From Gemmatimonadetes bacterium bin94 (GTDB taxonomy: Bacteria; Gemmatimonadota; Gemmatimonadetes; Longimicrobiales; Gaopeijiaceae), in the NCBI GenBank assembly GCA_002238865.1, contig MPNE01000007.1, positions 105,019-169,018 on the forward strand: a stretch of 64,000 nt of DNA, given 5' to 3'. The notes under the pieces were generated by a model, which saw nothing but the letters and a program-made list of their open reading frames with translations, had not been told where the DNA came from and made no database searches. A program made the translations under genes and the position numbers. Shown here one piece after another: positions 28,885-37,118 of this stretch. How positions within the stretch are numbered: position 1 is the stretch's first letter; each line of letters opens with the position of its first letter.

Positions 28885-29172
28885 ATGAAATATGCAACAA
28901 TGAAAAGAACTCTGAATGTCGCGATGCTTCTTGCACTGGCAAATGCCACCATGCTGGGAGGTCGCCCGATTCCGGATACTGCGACCGGGTCTCACACCGT
29001 GCAGGCGGTGCAGGTCATTGACTCCGAGGATGTCATCGTCGGTGGAGGCTGGAAAGCCTGGCTGGTGTGCGTAGCATGCGTTGGCGCGGGTATAGCCGTG
29101 CCGGTGGTTGGGCCGTTGGTAGTTGGATTCGCCTGTGGATTCGCGTGCGGCTATGCGGTCGCGGAAGCCTAG
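28885..29172 (+). CDS. Small secreted CX2C/CX3C peptide precursor 5
   Basis: A 95-residue paralogue, closest to peptide 4 in its first half: TMLGGRPIPD, then TVQAVQVIDSED, then motif I51-V-G53-G54 followed by GW. Cysteines C62, C65, C84, C88 (CX2C-X18-CX3C). The C-terminal part is Gly/Val/Ala-rich and membrane-like. The RBS is weaker (GAGAAAGGGG). A series of hairpins follows its stop before the next gene. Confidence 0.75.
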   Translation: MKYATMKRTLNVAMLLALANATMLGGRPIPDTATGSHTVQAVQVIDSEDVIVGGGWKAWLVCVACVGAGIAVPVVGPLVVGFACGFACGYAVAEA

Positions 29173-29191
29173 ATCGGCAGCTTGGCCGATC
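29172..29191 (+). terminator. Short hairpin at the end of peptide gene 5
   Basis: GATCGGC (29172-29178) pairs with GCCGATC (29185-29191) around a 6-nt loop, starting at the last base of the peptide-5 stop codon. There is no T tract. It may protect the 3' end of a processed peptide mRNA. Confidence 0.4.
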
Positions 29192-29244
29192 AGTGGAGCT
29201 ACGACGTGTGAGGTCGCCTGGTCGTAGTCGTGACGTGTGAAGGA

Positions 29245-29277
29245 GGACCCGGGCGGAGGCTTGCTCCGTCCGGGTCC
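29245..29277 (+). terminator. Strong hairpin between peptide genes and the downstream thioredoxin/ABC genes
   Basis: A 14-bp stem with one G-U pair: 29245-29258 with 29264-29277 (arms starting GGACCCGG and ending CCGGGTCC), loop of 5 nt. It lies 73 nt after peptide 5 and 19 nt before the next start codon. It would act as terminator or attenuator, letting the peptides be expressed more strongly than the maturation/export genes. Confidence 0.65.
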
Positions 29278-29295
29278 AACCACGGAGGAACAGAA

Positions 29296-29847
29296 ATGTA
29301 CGATGCACAGCAACGGAAGCCCCGCAAGGTGCTTGCGATCGCGGTGGCCGTGTGCGCAGCGGGCGCGGCCCTGGGCCCGACCATCCTTCTGGCGGGCAAG
29401 CGGGGAGGGCCGGGCCCCAAGGAGCCGCCGTGGCTCTTTCCGTCGGCGGCGATGCCGTCAGGCAATGATACGGCCGGGGGGTCGGGGACGTATATTGGGG
29501 GTCCCGCAGCCGTGGTCTATGTGGATCGCAGCTGCGTCTACTGCAAGGGGGAGCTGGATCTGTGGGGAGGGATGGTGGTGGCGGACGAGGCGGGTATCGA
29601 TGTGTGGGTGGTGGCTTCTCCCCGATCGGTCATGGACGGGGCGGTGTGGGTGCCTCCTTCGCTCCGCGGGCGAACCGTTAAGGATTCCGACGGGAGTATT
29701 GCGCGCGCCCTGGGCGTCAACGCGGTGCCCGTCACGTTCTGGGTAGACCGTACGGATACGGTGCGAATTGTCGGTGTCGGACGGACAACCAGGAGACAAC
29801 TCGTCGAGAACACCGCAACTCTGCGACAAGGGGAGGGTGGATCATGA
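29296..29847 (+). CDS. Membrane-anchored thioredoxin-fold protein (CVYC)
   Basis: A 183-residue protein with a basic N-terminus, one TM segment (about 12-33) and a periplasmic thioredoxin-like domain: VVYVDRSCVYC (C80, C83), later ALGVNAVPVTFWVD with the cis-Pro (P145). The CxxC with Tyr resembles DsbA/G-type oxidoreductases more than reducing thioredoxins. In this position it probably forms or isomerises disulfides in the upstream four-Cys peptides. ATG 29296 follows GGAGG by 7 nt. It overlaps the next gene by 4 nt (ATGA). Confidence 0.75.
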   Translation: MYDAQQRKPRKVLAIAVAVCAAGAALGPTILLAGKRGGPGPKEPPWLFPSAAMPSGNDTAGGSGTYIGGPAAVVYVDRSCVYCKGELDLWGGMVVADEAGIDVWVVASPRSVMDGAVWVPPSLRGRTVKDSDGSIARALGVNAVPVTFWVDRTDTVRIVGVGRTTRRQLVENTATLRQGEGGS

Positions 29848-30527
29848 CTGTGGGGGATGGGAGGGAGCGGGGTCGCAAAGGTGCCGCTCTGAGGGTCAAG
29901 TACTTTTTCAATATGCTCGTCCCCGGCCTGGATGAGATTCGCGAGCACCAGCCCATCGTGCCACCATTGGTGATCGGCTGGATCCTGGTGCTGGTCTCGA
30001 CGGTGTCCCTGCGACCGCTGATGTTGAGTTCGCTGTCGGGGGACCGGGCCGCCATGGCTCAGGGCGTGGAGGCCCTGATGTGGCTGCTGGCCGTGGCGGC
30101 GCCGCTGATCCAGCTGCTCAAGGCGGGTGTGTACACCGCGCTCGGCTGGGCCGTGCTGGTTCTCGCGAACTCTTCGCGCCGCATTCGCCCGATCTTTTCA
30201 GTGTTGTTGTACGGTGAGGCCATCCTCGCGGCCCAGGGGGTGCTGCTCGCCCTCTTTCTCCACTACACCACGGGCGGCAGCGTGTCGTCGCCGGACGAAC
30301 TTCAGGTGTCGTTGGGGCTTGCCGCATTGGTACCGGCCTCGCAGCCGTTACTGCTTGCGGTGGCGCAGGGCCTGTCCGTGGTTCACCTGCTGTGGTTCGC
30401 ATTCCTCGTCATGGCGCTTGGCCGTTGTGAAGGACCCGAGCGGCGGCCCTCGCTCGCCCTTGCATGCTTCTTCTGGGGAGTGACCCTCTCCTTCGCCGCC
30501 GCCCGTAGCTGGATTGCCCTCGGATGA
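29844..30527 (+). CDS. Yip1-like integral membrane protein
   Basis: A 227-residue protein with about five TM helices. It begins with a cytoplasmic segment containing KYFFNMLVPGLDEI, like the start of Yip1-domain proteins. No catalytic residues seen. It is translationally coupled on both sides (4-nt overlaps with the thioredoxin-like and the ABC ATPase genes). Candidate roles are immunity or an accessory of the ABC transporter; both are inference. Confidence 0.65.
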   Translation: MTVGDGRERGRKGAALRVKYFFNMLVPGLDEIREHQPIVPPLVIGWILVLVSTVSLRPLMLSSLSGDRAAMAQGVEALMWLLAVAAPLIQLLKAGVYTALGWAVLVLANSSRRIRPIFSVLLYGEAILAAQGVLLALFLHYTTGGSVSSPDELQVSLGLAALVPASQPLLLAVAQGLSVVHLLWFAFLVMALGRCEGPERRPSLALACFFWGVTLSFAAARSWIALG

Positions 30528-31252
30528 CGACTACCGCTCTTTCCGTGCGCTTGGCCGGCTTCGGCGTTCGCTACCCGCAATTCCGGCTGCACCCGATCGA
30601 TCTGGAGCTTCGCGCGGGCGAGCGGGTCGCGCTGGTGGGTGCAAACGGGGCGGGCAAGAGCACGACGCTCAAGGCGATTGCCGGGAGGCTTCACGACTAC
30701 GAGGGGCGGGTCGAGGTCGCCAGCCGGGAAGTGCGGGAACAGGTCCCCGGAATCAGGGCGCGGATCGGCTTTCTCCCGGAGCAGCTGTTGGGCTTCAAGT
30801 GGATGACCGTAGCCGAGCACCTCAGGTTTCTGTCGGCCTTCTTCCCCACCTGGGACGACGACTACATGCACGAACTCCTTGGGCGTGTCGCGCTGCCTTC
30901 CGCCTCCAGGCTTGGGACGCTCTCGAAGGGGATGGCGGTCAAGCTCTCGTTCGTGGCCGCGGAGGCGCATCGCCCGCCCCTGCTGATTCTTGACGAACCG
31001 ACCTCCGCGATCGACCCCCTGATGCGGGGTGAATTGCTGGGGGTCATCGACGAGTGTGTCCCGCGTGGTGGGGATCGCCTCGTCCTCTTTTCCAGCCACA
31101 TCCTCGAAGACGTGGAACGGATTGCCGATCGGGTGATCATGATGCGGCGGGGGCGGCTGCTGGGCGACATGACCACTCGGGAGCTCCAGGAGCGTGATCA
31201 TGGGAGCCCTCTCTCTCGAATCCTCTACGATGCGTTGGGGTCGGATGAATAG
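30524..31252 (+). CDS. ABC transporter ATP-binding protein
   Basis: A 242-residue ATPase: Walker A GANGAGKSTT (39-48), Q-loop region FLPEQ, signature LSKGM (133-137, instead of LSGGQ), Walker B plus D-loop LLILDEPTSAIDP (153-165), switch His in SSHILED. This is the ABC-2 exporter type (CcmA/BcrA-like). The permease overlaps its 3' end by 8 nt. In this cluster it would export the peptides or provide self-protection. Confidence 0.92.
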   Translation: MTTTALSVRLAGFGVRYPQFRLHPIDLELRAGERVALVGANGAGKSTTLKAIAGRLHDYEGRVEVASREVREQVPGIRARIGFLPEQLLGFKWMTVAEHLRFLSAFFPTWDDDYMHELLGRVALPSASRLGTLSKGMAVKLSFVAAEAHRPPLLILDEPTSAIDPLMRGELLGVIDECVPRGGDRLVLFSSHILEDVERIADRVIMMRRGRLLGDMTTRELQERDHGSPLSRILYDALGSDE

Positions 31253-31952
31253 GCGTGCGTTTCTGAACTTGCTGAGTATCGAATACCGTCGCTACGGGCC
31301 GAGAAAAACCAGCTTGGTCCTCATGCTCGGAGTCGTTTCCGTGGCGCTCGTCGCGTCCGGAAACACGACGCTGAACGGGCTGGCATTTCTCCTCGCAACC
31401 GCGGGCACGTCGCTCTTCATGTTGGTGCCCGCCACGGTATTGAAGGACAAGATGAGCGGGACAATGGACTTCCTCGTCTCCTTGCCCACGACGGCGTCGG
31501 TCCTGGTCGGTGCCCGTTTCACCGCGGCAATCTTCTTCGCTGCCGCGGGGGCGGTGCTTGTCGGTACGGCGGCCGGCCTGGGCTTGCCACCGCTACTCGG
31601 ACCGGTGGAGCCCGTCCGAGTGGCCGGTTTGGCCTTTCTGGTAACCTGGGCGACGACATCCGCGCTTGCGTGCGCGGCGATCGCACTCCTGATCCGTTTC
31701 AACGTCAGCGCGCTCGTCACCTATGGGCCGCTCATCTTCGTTGCGGCGGTGTTCGTAGCGGCCTACATCTACGAAAGGCTCTTTGGCCACCCTCTCGATC
31801 TCATTCGTGCCGTGATGGCCAGCGAACGGGCCCCGTACGTGATCGGGGCGATCCTGATCCTGGCTACCGCCGGCGTCCTGGTGGCTTCGTTCCTTCTGGC
31901 ACGCCGGGCAGTCGAGAACTACCTGCCGCAGCCCGATTCCATCGACTGGTGA
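31245..31952 (+). CDS. ABC-2 type permease
   Basis: A 235-residue membrane protein with about six TM helices, preceded by a short basic N-terminus (MNRRAFLNLLSIEYRRYG). It has the ABC-2 style KDKMSGTMDFLVSLP cytoplasmic loop after helix 2. ATG 31245 overlaps the ATPase stop; the open frame from 31194 would overlap more deeply and lacks an RBS. Forms the transporter with the preceding ATPase. Confidence 0.82.
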   Translation: MNRRAFLNLLSIEYRRYGPRKTSLVLMLGVVSVALVASGNTTLNGLAFLLATAGTSLFMLVPATVLKDKMSGTMDFLVSLPTTASVLVGARFTAAIFFAAAGAVLVGTAAGLGLPPLLGPVEPVRVAGLAFLVTWATTSALACAAIALLIRFNVSALVTYGPLIFVAAVFVAAYIYERLFGHPLDLIRAVMASERAPYVIGAILILATAGVLVASFLLARRAVENYLPQPDSIDW

Positions 31953-32007
31953 GGTGGCGGAAAGGCACGAAACTCCACGCAGCGTCGGTAGCGGTTGTGG
32001 GCAAGGC

Positions 32008-32013
32008 TATAAT
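32008..32013 (+). promoter_or_regulatory. Consensus -10 box before the M28 peptidase
   Basis: A perfect TATAAT stands out in GC-rich sequence between the permease stop and the peptidase start, 52 nt before ATG 32065. No good -35 is visible 16-18 nt upstream. It suggests the peptidase is transcribed separately from the peptide cluster. Confidence 0.45.
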
Positions 32014-32064
32014 AAAGGGGAGGAAGATGCCCGCTGCCTGGTAGAGCCCATGTCCGGAGACGCC

Positions 32065-33819
32065 ATGAGTTTGGTCGAAACCCTGCTGTCCGATGCTTCA
32101 TTCGACGAAGGTTGGAGTCTGATCGAGCGGTTTGCGATCCTTGTCAGGGAGTCGGGTTCCACCGACGAACGTGCAGCGGCCCATTTCATCGTATCCCGTC
32201 TCGACGCTCTGGATATCCCGTACACGCTGTACGAGCCGGACTTGTATCTGTCGGTGCCCCGCTCCGCTTCCGTTCAAGTGGCGGGCGAGACCCTGCTCGC
32301 CAAGCCTCCGTCGTTTTCGGCATCGACCCGGGCGAAGGGTCTTTCCGCGCCGCCGGTCCACGTCCCCGCGATCCCCTTCCAGGATGCCTCCGATCTGTTC
32401 AAGTCCTCGCACGGAGATCTGTTGGCCGACGTTGCCGGAAAGATCGTGGTGACCGAAGGGTTCCCGATGCCGGTCTCGGTAGCGCTTTTCGAAGCCGCCG
32501 GTGCCGTTGGCCAGATTTACATCAATCCGGGCAGCCGCATCCACTGGGGCATCTGCACCACGATTTGGGGCTCACCGGGAGAATCCCAGCTCGAGAAGAG
32601 ACCCTCGACACCGGTGGCCGCCATTAGCCGATGGGACGGGGACAAGGTGATCCAGGCCATTGTGGACGGCGTTGACCGGATCACGCTGCACACCGAGCTG
32701 ACCGAGGGGTGGTTTCCGTGTCAGTTGCCCGTGGCCCGCATCGACGGCCAGGAAGAGGAGTTCGTGTTGGCCCACGGTCACTATGATTCCTGGGATGTGG
32801 GCATCGGTGACAATGCTGTGGGAGACGCAACGCTTCTCGAACTCGCTCGAATTTTCCACAACCGGCGCGACGAACTGCGTCGTTCGTTGCGGGTGGCATG
32901 GTGGCCCGCGCACTCCACCGGACGGTACGGGGGCTCCACGTGGTATGCCGATGCTTTCGGCCCTGAACTGACCCGGCGGTGCGTGGCCACAGTGAATATC
33001 GACTCTCCGGGCTGTCGGGGAGCAACGGAGTACGATGCGGTGCCGTGGATGGCGGAGGCCGGGGAAGTGTGCCGCTCATCCATCGAGGCCGTCGCCGGGG
33101 TCGAGCCCGGGCACCAGAGACCCTTGAGGGCGGGCGACTATTCCTTCAACCAGATCGGACTTACGTCGTTCTTCATGCTCCTTTCGAACATCCCGGAAGA
33201 GGAAAGGGAAAGGCTCGGCTTCTATCCGGTCGGCGGGTGCGGTGGCAACATCGCGTGGCACACCGAGAGTGACCGGATCGAGGTCGCCAGTCGTGACAAC
33301 CTTGAGCGGGATCTGCGCGTTTACATAACGGCGATCTCGCGATTCCTGCTGGACGACATTCTTCCGCTGGACTTCCGCGAGACCGTCACCGAACTGGACG
33401 AGGCCCTGAAGGGCTATGAAGCCACGATAGACAAGGTTCTCGGGAAGCAGTTCAATCTGCTGCCGGTCCGCAAGGCCTTCGATGGCATGGTGGAGCGATT
33501 GAACGTCTTCTACGGCATGATCGAGGAACGCAGCATCGAGCCGGCGCTGGCCAATGAGCTGCTGCTCAGGGTCGGGCGGATCCTGGTCCATATCGGATAT
33601 GCGGAAGGCGCGCCCTTCGACCATGATCCGGCCACTCCGCGTGTGCCCATCCCCAAGCTTGCCAGGGTACCCGACCTCGACGCCATGCGCGAGGGCGACC
33701 CGGATCTGTTCCCGTTCGTGGTGACCGAACTGCGCCGCCAGGTCAACAAGGTGCTGCACGGGCTCGCCGAGGCTTCGTGGCTCCTCGACCGCCTCGCCGG
33801 GACATCGGAGGTCGGCTGA
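32065..33819 (+). CDS. M28-family metallopeptidase (PA-domain type)
   Basis: About 584 residues, no clear signal peptide. Residues about 100-230 look like an inserted PA-like domain; the M28 metal core follows with HGHYDSWDVGIGDN, the WWPAHSTGRYGGSTWYAD segment (where many relatives have a Glu-rich loop), NIDSPGC and the late NIAWHTESD His. The C-terminal 150 residues are helical. ATG 32065 is preceded by GGAGA; ATG 32050 and GTG 31954 are alternatives. An aminopeptidase-like role is the family inference; whether it belongs to the peptide cluster is unclear. Confidence 0.8.
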   Translation: MSLVETLLSDASFDEGWSLIERFAILVRESGSTDERAAAHFIVSRLDALDIPYTLYEPDLYLSVPRSASVQVAGETLLAKPPSFSASTRAKGLSAPPVHVPAIPFQDASDLFKSSHGDLLADVAGKIVVTEGFPMPVSVALFEAAGAVGQIYINPGSRIHWGICTTIWGSPGESQLEKRPSTPVAAISRWDGDKVIQAIVDGVDRITLHTELTEGWFPCQLPVARIDGQEEEFVLAHGHYDSWDVGIGDNAVGDATLLELARIFHNRRDELRRSLRVAWWPAHSTGRYGGSTWYADAFGPELTRRCVATVNIDSPGCRGATEYDAVPWMAEAGEVCRSSIEAVAGVEPGHQRPLRAGDYSFNQIGLTSFFMLLSNIPEEERERLGFYPVGGCGGNIAWHTESDRIEVASRDNLERDLRVYITAISRFLLDDILPLDFRETVTELDEALKGYEATIDKVLGKQFNLLPVRKAFDGMVERLNVFYGMIEERSIEPALANELLLRVGRILVHIGYAEGAPFDHDPATPRVPIPKLARVPDLDAMREGDPDLFPFVVTELRRQVNKVLHGLAEASWLLDRLAGTSEVG

Positions 33820-34554
33820 TCAGGTCAGTACCGAGTCCACCTGCTTGCGAGGGGTGGGGTAGGCGCGCGCGGACGGTGCGACTCCGGCCGACACCATGGC
33901 CTCCGCGAGCTTCAATGACGCAACGACCGGATTGACCACCGGCACGCCGAGCAGCGACTGCAGGTCCCGCGCCACGTCGACAAACCCCATCGTCATGCAG
34001 CCCAGAACCAGGGCGTCCGCACCGTTCCCGACCACTTCGCGTCCCACCTGCTCGAGCGTCCCGAGCACTTCGTCGCGGCGCTGTCGAAGTTCCAGCACGG
34101 GCACGTCCACGGCGCGCACCTCTGACAGAAAGCCTTCCAGGCCGTGGCCGCGCATTTGACGATGAATCGCGGGAACGACCTCGTCGACGACCGTCACGAT
34201 CCCGAACCGCGACCCCAGCTGCGCCGCCAGGTGGCCACTCGCCTGGCCGGGCCCGACTACCGGGATACCCGTCAACTCGCGGGCAGCACTCAGCCCCGGG
34301 TCGCCGAAGCAACCGACTATGATCGCGTTCGTTCCCTCCGACTCGAGAACCGGAGCCGACGCCAGCAGCCCCGGCACGGCCAGGTATTCCTCCGCCGCCG
34401 ACTCGATCGACGGGGGCCCATCAGTACTCTCACGCACGGAAATCAGGGTTCCGGGAGCAGCGTGCTTCTCCAGATAGGCCTTGCGCCGGTCCAGTTCGCC
34501 AAATCCGAGAGGGCCTTGCGACAGGGGCCCCGGAATGAAGTAGGTGATGTGCAC
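33820..34554 (-). CDS. Asp/Glu/hydantoin racemase family protein
   Basis: A 244-residue cofactor-independent racemase. The two catalytic Cys residues lie in IIVGCFGDPG and LVLGCMTMG, the usual pair one in each half of the fold. GTG 34554 is chosen because GAGGAG sits 6 nt upstream; sequence further upstream in frame is not coding-like. Substrate could be hydantoins, aspartate or arylmalonates. Its stop abuts the M28 gene stop (convergent). Confidence 0.85.
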   Translation of the reverse strand: MHITYFIPGPLSQGPLGFGELDRRKAYLEKHAAPGTLISVRESTDGPPSIESAAEEYLAVPGLLASAPVLESEGTNAIIVGCFGDPGLSAARELTGIPVVGPGQASGHLAAQLGSRFGIVTVVDEVVPAIHRQMRGHGLEGFLSEVRAVDVPVLELRQRRDEVLGTLEQVGREVVGNGADALVLGCMTMGFVDVARDLQSLLGVPVVNPVVASLKLAEAMVSAGVAPSARAYPTPRKQVDSVLT

Positions 34555-34727
34555 TTCGGTCTCCTCATCCTGGTTTGTCCGGGCGAACGCCGGGCGGGCG
34601 ATCATCCCGGCCGGGAATCTCCACCCTGACCCAGTCTTGTCCGGGGGCCGCGATGATGCCAGCCTTACTATCCCGGACAGACTTCCCAAGCCATCGGATC
34701 GGTCGAAAAATGAGCAGTAAGAGGAAC

Positions 34728-37082
34728 ATGCGCAAAGTGTTGACGGGTACACTACTCTCGCTGGTGGGCGCCGGCCTGTTGCCCGGGTCGCTCCTCGCAC
34801 AGGGATTCGCGTCAGGCGTGGTGGTCGCGGGGGATGAAATCCTGGTGGCCGAATCGCGTGCCGGGGGTGCCGACGGAGGGGTCGTGCACATCTACACGCG
34901 GAGCGGCGACGAGTGGGTCGAGACGGGCAGACTCCTGCACCCGGCGCCGTCCGAGGGCAACGGATTCGGCTTCAGCATGGCCCATTCCGGGAATCGCCTG
35001 CTGGTGACAGCGTTGAATCAGAGATCGCCGGAGGACGGTGGCGTCCACACCTTTTCCAGAGACGGATCAGAGTGGGTCCACGAAGGTCGGATTGTTGCGG
35101 AAGGTCTCCCCGAGGGGATGGTCGTGGGGATCTCCATGGCACTGAGCGGAGACCTCGCCGCGATCAACGCGGGATCGCGAACGGGCGACGGCGTGGTGCT
35201 GATCTTCCGGAGGGTGGATGGCGGGTGGGCCCAGGAGGCCGTGCTCGAATCTCCGGAACCGGCGCAGCGGACCGGATTCGGAGGGGCGCTGGCCCTGGCG
35301 GGCGAGACGCTCATCGTGGGCGCCCCCGTCGCCGATTCGGCTTCCGGGGCAGTGTACGTCTACGAGGGCGGACCCGACGGCTGGACGATGACCCGCGAGT
35401 TGACGATCGCTGACGGACCGGAGTCCTTCTTCGGCGTATCGGCAATGGCAATGGCGGATCGCATTCTGGTCGGAGTGGGCAGTCCGTTCGGACAGGCTGG
35501 CAGCGTGGTGTCCTTCACCCGGCAGAACGGCGAGTGGACCGAGGCGGGTCGACTGGCGGCGTTCGACGGGTCCGCCGGTGACCAGTTCGGCAGCTCGATG
35601 GCGGCGGACGGGCAGACGCTGTGGGTCGGTGCGCCGGGAGCAAACGGACGCCGGGGTGGCATCTACGAGTTTACGCGCGGCAACGCGGATGGCTGGAGTT
35701 CCGTGACCAGACTCGGCCCGCAGGAACCGGAGGCGGGCGACGGGGTGGGTACCATCGTGACGTACGGCGATGGGGTGCTCGTGTCCGGGATGCCGCGGGA
35801 CGACTACGGACTCGGCACGGCCATGATCTTCGCCAGGGACGGGGAGGGCTGGACCGACGGCCACTCCATCTTCTCGGAGGTGGAGGGCATGGCCCCGGTG
35901 CTTGGAAGCGAGGTCGAATGTGCCGAGGGTGCGGCGACGCTCTTCGGTTGCAGCAACGTGGACCTGGTGTCCTTCGTTCCGGTCGAGGACCTGGGCGGGG
36001 CGCGCGGCGTGCGTGTCAACGATGTGTGGGGATGGACCGATCCCGAGACCGAACGCGACTACGCAATCGTGGGCCGTACGGATGGCACCTCGTTCGTGGA
36101 CGTCAGCGATCCGATCAACCCGGTGGTTGTGGGCAACCTTCCGAAGCCCGAATGGGCGCCGGGGAGCACCTGGCGTGACATGAAAGTGTACAGGGACCAT
36201 GTGTTCGTGGTCTCGGACGGGGCTCGCAACCACGGGATGCAGGTCTTCGACCTCACGCGGGTTCGCGAATTTACGGGGACCCTCCTGACCTTTGACGAGG
36301 ACGCTCACTACGACCTTGTCAACAGTGTCCACAACATCGTGATCAACGAAGAGACCGGCTTCGCCTACGCCGTCGGCAGCAGTGGCGGGGGCGACACATG
36401 CGGCGGCGGCCTCCATATGATCGACATCCGCGATCCCGGGAACCCGTCCTTCGCTGGCTGCTTCGCGGACGCCGCCACCGGGCGTAGCGGAACGGGCTAC
36501 TCCCACGATGCGCAGTGCGTCGTCTACGAGGGACCCGACCAGGAACATTCCGGCAAGGAGATCTGCTTCGGAGCCAACGAAACGGCACTTAGCATTGCCG
36601 ACGTCTCCGACAAGGACAACCCGGTTGCCCTCGCGATGGCGACCTATCCCAACACCGGCTACTCCCACCAGGGATGGCTCACCGAGGACCAGGCGTACTT
36701 CTTCATGAACGACGAACTGGACGAGGTGCAGGGACTGACCTCGGCCACCCGCACCCTGATCTGGGACGTGCAGGACCTCGATGACCCCATCCTGGTCAAG
36801 GAGCACCTCTCCGAGAACACGTCCAGCGATCACAACCTGTACATTGTGGGCGACCTGATGTACCAGTCGAACTACAACAGCGGGCTGCGCGTGCTGGACA
36901 TCTCCGATGTGGAGAATCCGCGCGAGGTGGCGTTCTTCGACACGGTCCCCGGCGAGGACTTCCCGTCAATGAACGGGTCGTGGAGCAACTACCCCTTCTT
37001 CTCGTCCGGGATCGTCATTGTGACATCGGGGTCGGAAGGGCTCTTCCTCGTGAGAAAGAGGGACCGCACCCCCGTTTCGTAG
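34728..37082 (+). CDS. Secreted choice-of-anchor B family repeat protein
   Basis: A 784-residue exported protein. The signal peptide ends PGSLLAQG. Residues about 30-400 are FG-GAP/kelch-like repeats (GNGFGFSMAHSGNRLLV, DQFGSSMAADGQTLWVGAP). The C-terminal half is the LVIVD/choice-of-anchor B domain (VDVSDPINPVVVGNLP, DIRDPGNPSFAGC, VLDISDVENPREVAFFDT). ATG 34728 is preferred (GAGG upstream, best signal peptide) over 34710. First of three consecutive secreted propeller/repeat genes. Function unknown; probably cell-surface. Confidence 0.85.
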   Translation: MRKVLTGTLLSLVGAGLLPGSLLAQGFASGVVVAGDEILVAESRAGGADGGVVHIYTRSGDEWVETGRLLHPAPSEGNGFGFSMAHSGNRLLVTALNQRSPEDGGVHTFSRDGSEWVHEGRIVAEGLPEGMVVGISMALSGDLAAINAGSRTGDGVVLIFRRVDGGWAQEAVLESPEPAQRTGFGGALALAGETLIVGAPVADSASGAVYVYEGGPDGWTMTRELTIADGPESFFGVSAMAMADRILVGVGSPFGQAGSVVSFTRQNGEWTEAGRLAAFDGSAGDQFGSSMAADGQTLWVGAPGANGRRGGIYEFTRGNADGWSSVTRLGPQEPEAGDGVGTIVTYGDGVLVSGMPRDDYGLGTAMIFARDGEGWTDGHSIFSEVEGMAPVLGSEVECAEGAATLFGCSNVDLVSFVPVEDLGGARGVRVNDVWGWTDPETERDYAIVGRTDGTSFVDVSDPINPVVVGNLPKPEWAPGSTWRDMKVYRDHVFVVSDGARNHGMQVFDLTRVREFTGTLLTFDEDAHYDLVNSVHNIVINEETGFAYAVGSSGGGDTCGGGLHMIDIRDPGNPSFAGCFADAATGRSGTGYSHDAQCVVYEGPDQEHSGKEICFGANETALSIADVSDKDNPVALAMATYPNTGYSHQGWLTEDQAYFFMNDELDEVQGLTSATRTLIWDVQDLDDPILVKEHLSENTSSDHNLYIVGDLMYQSNYNSGLRVLDISDVENPREVAFFDTVPGEDFPSMNGSWSNYPFFSSGIVIVTSGSEGLFLVRKRDRTPVS

Positions 37083-37118
37083 GGGGGACGCGACCAACCA
37101 ACGAGAGGCGGCGTCACG

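Noticed and set aside
27576..31952. Lanthipeptide or other heavily modified RiPP cluster
   Set aside because: No LanM/LanB/LanC, YcaO, radical-SAM or other modification enzyme lies nearby; only protease, thiol-oxidoreductase-like and transport genes are present.
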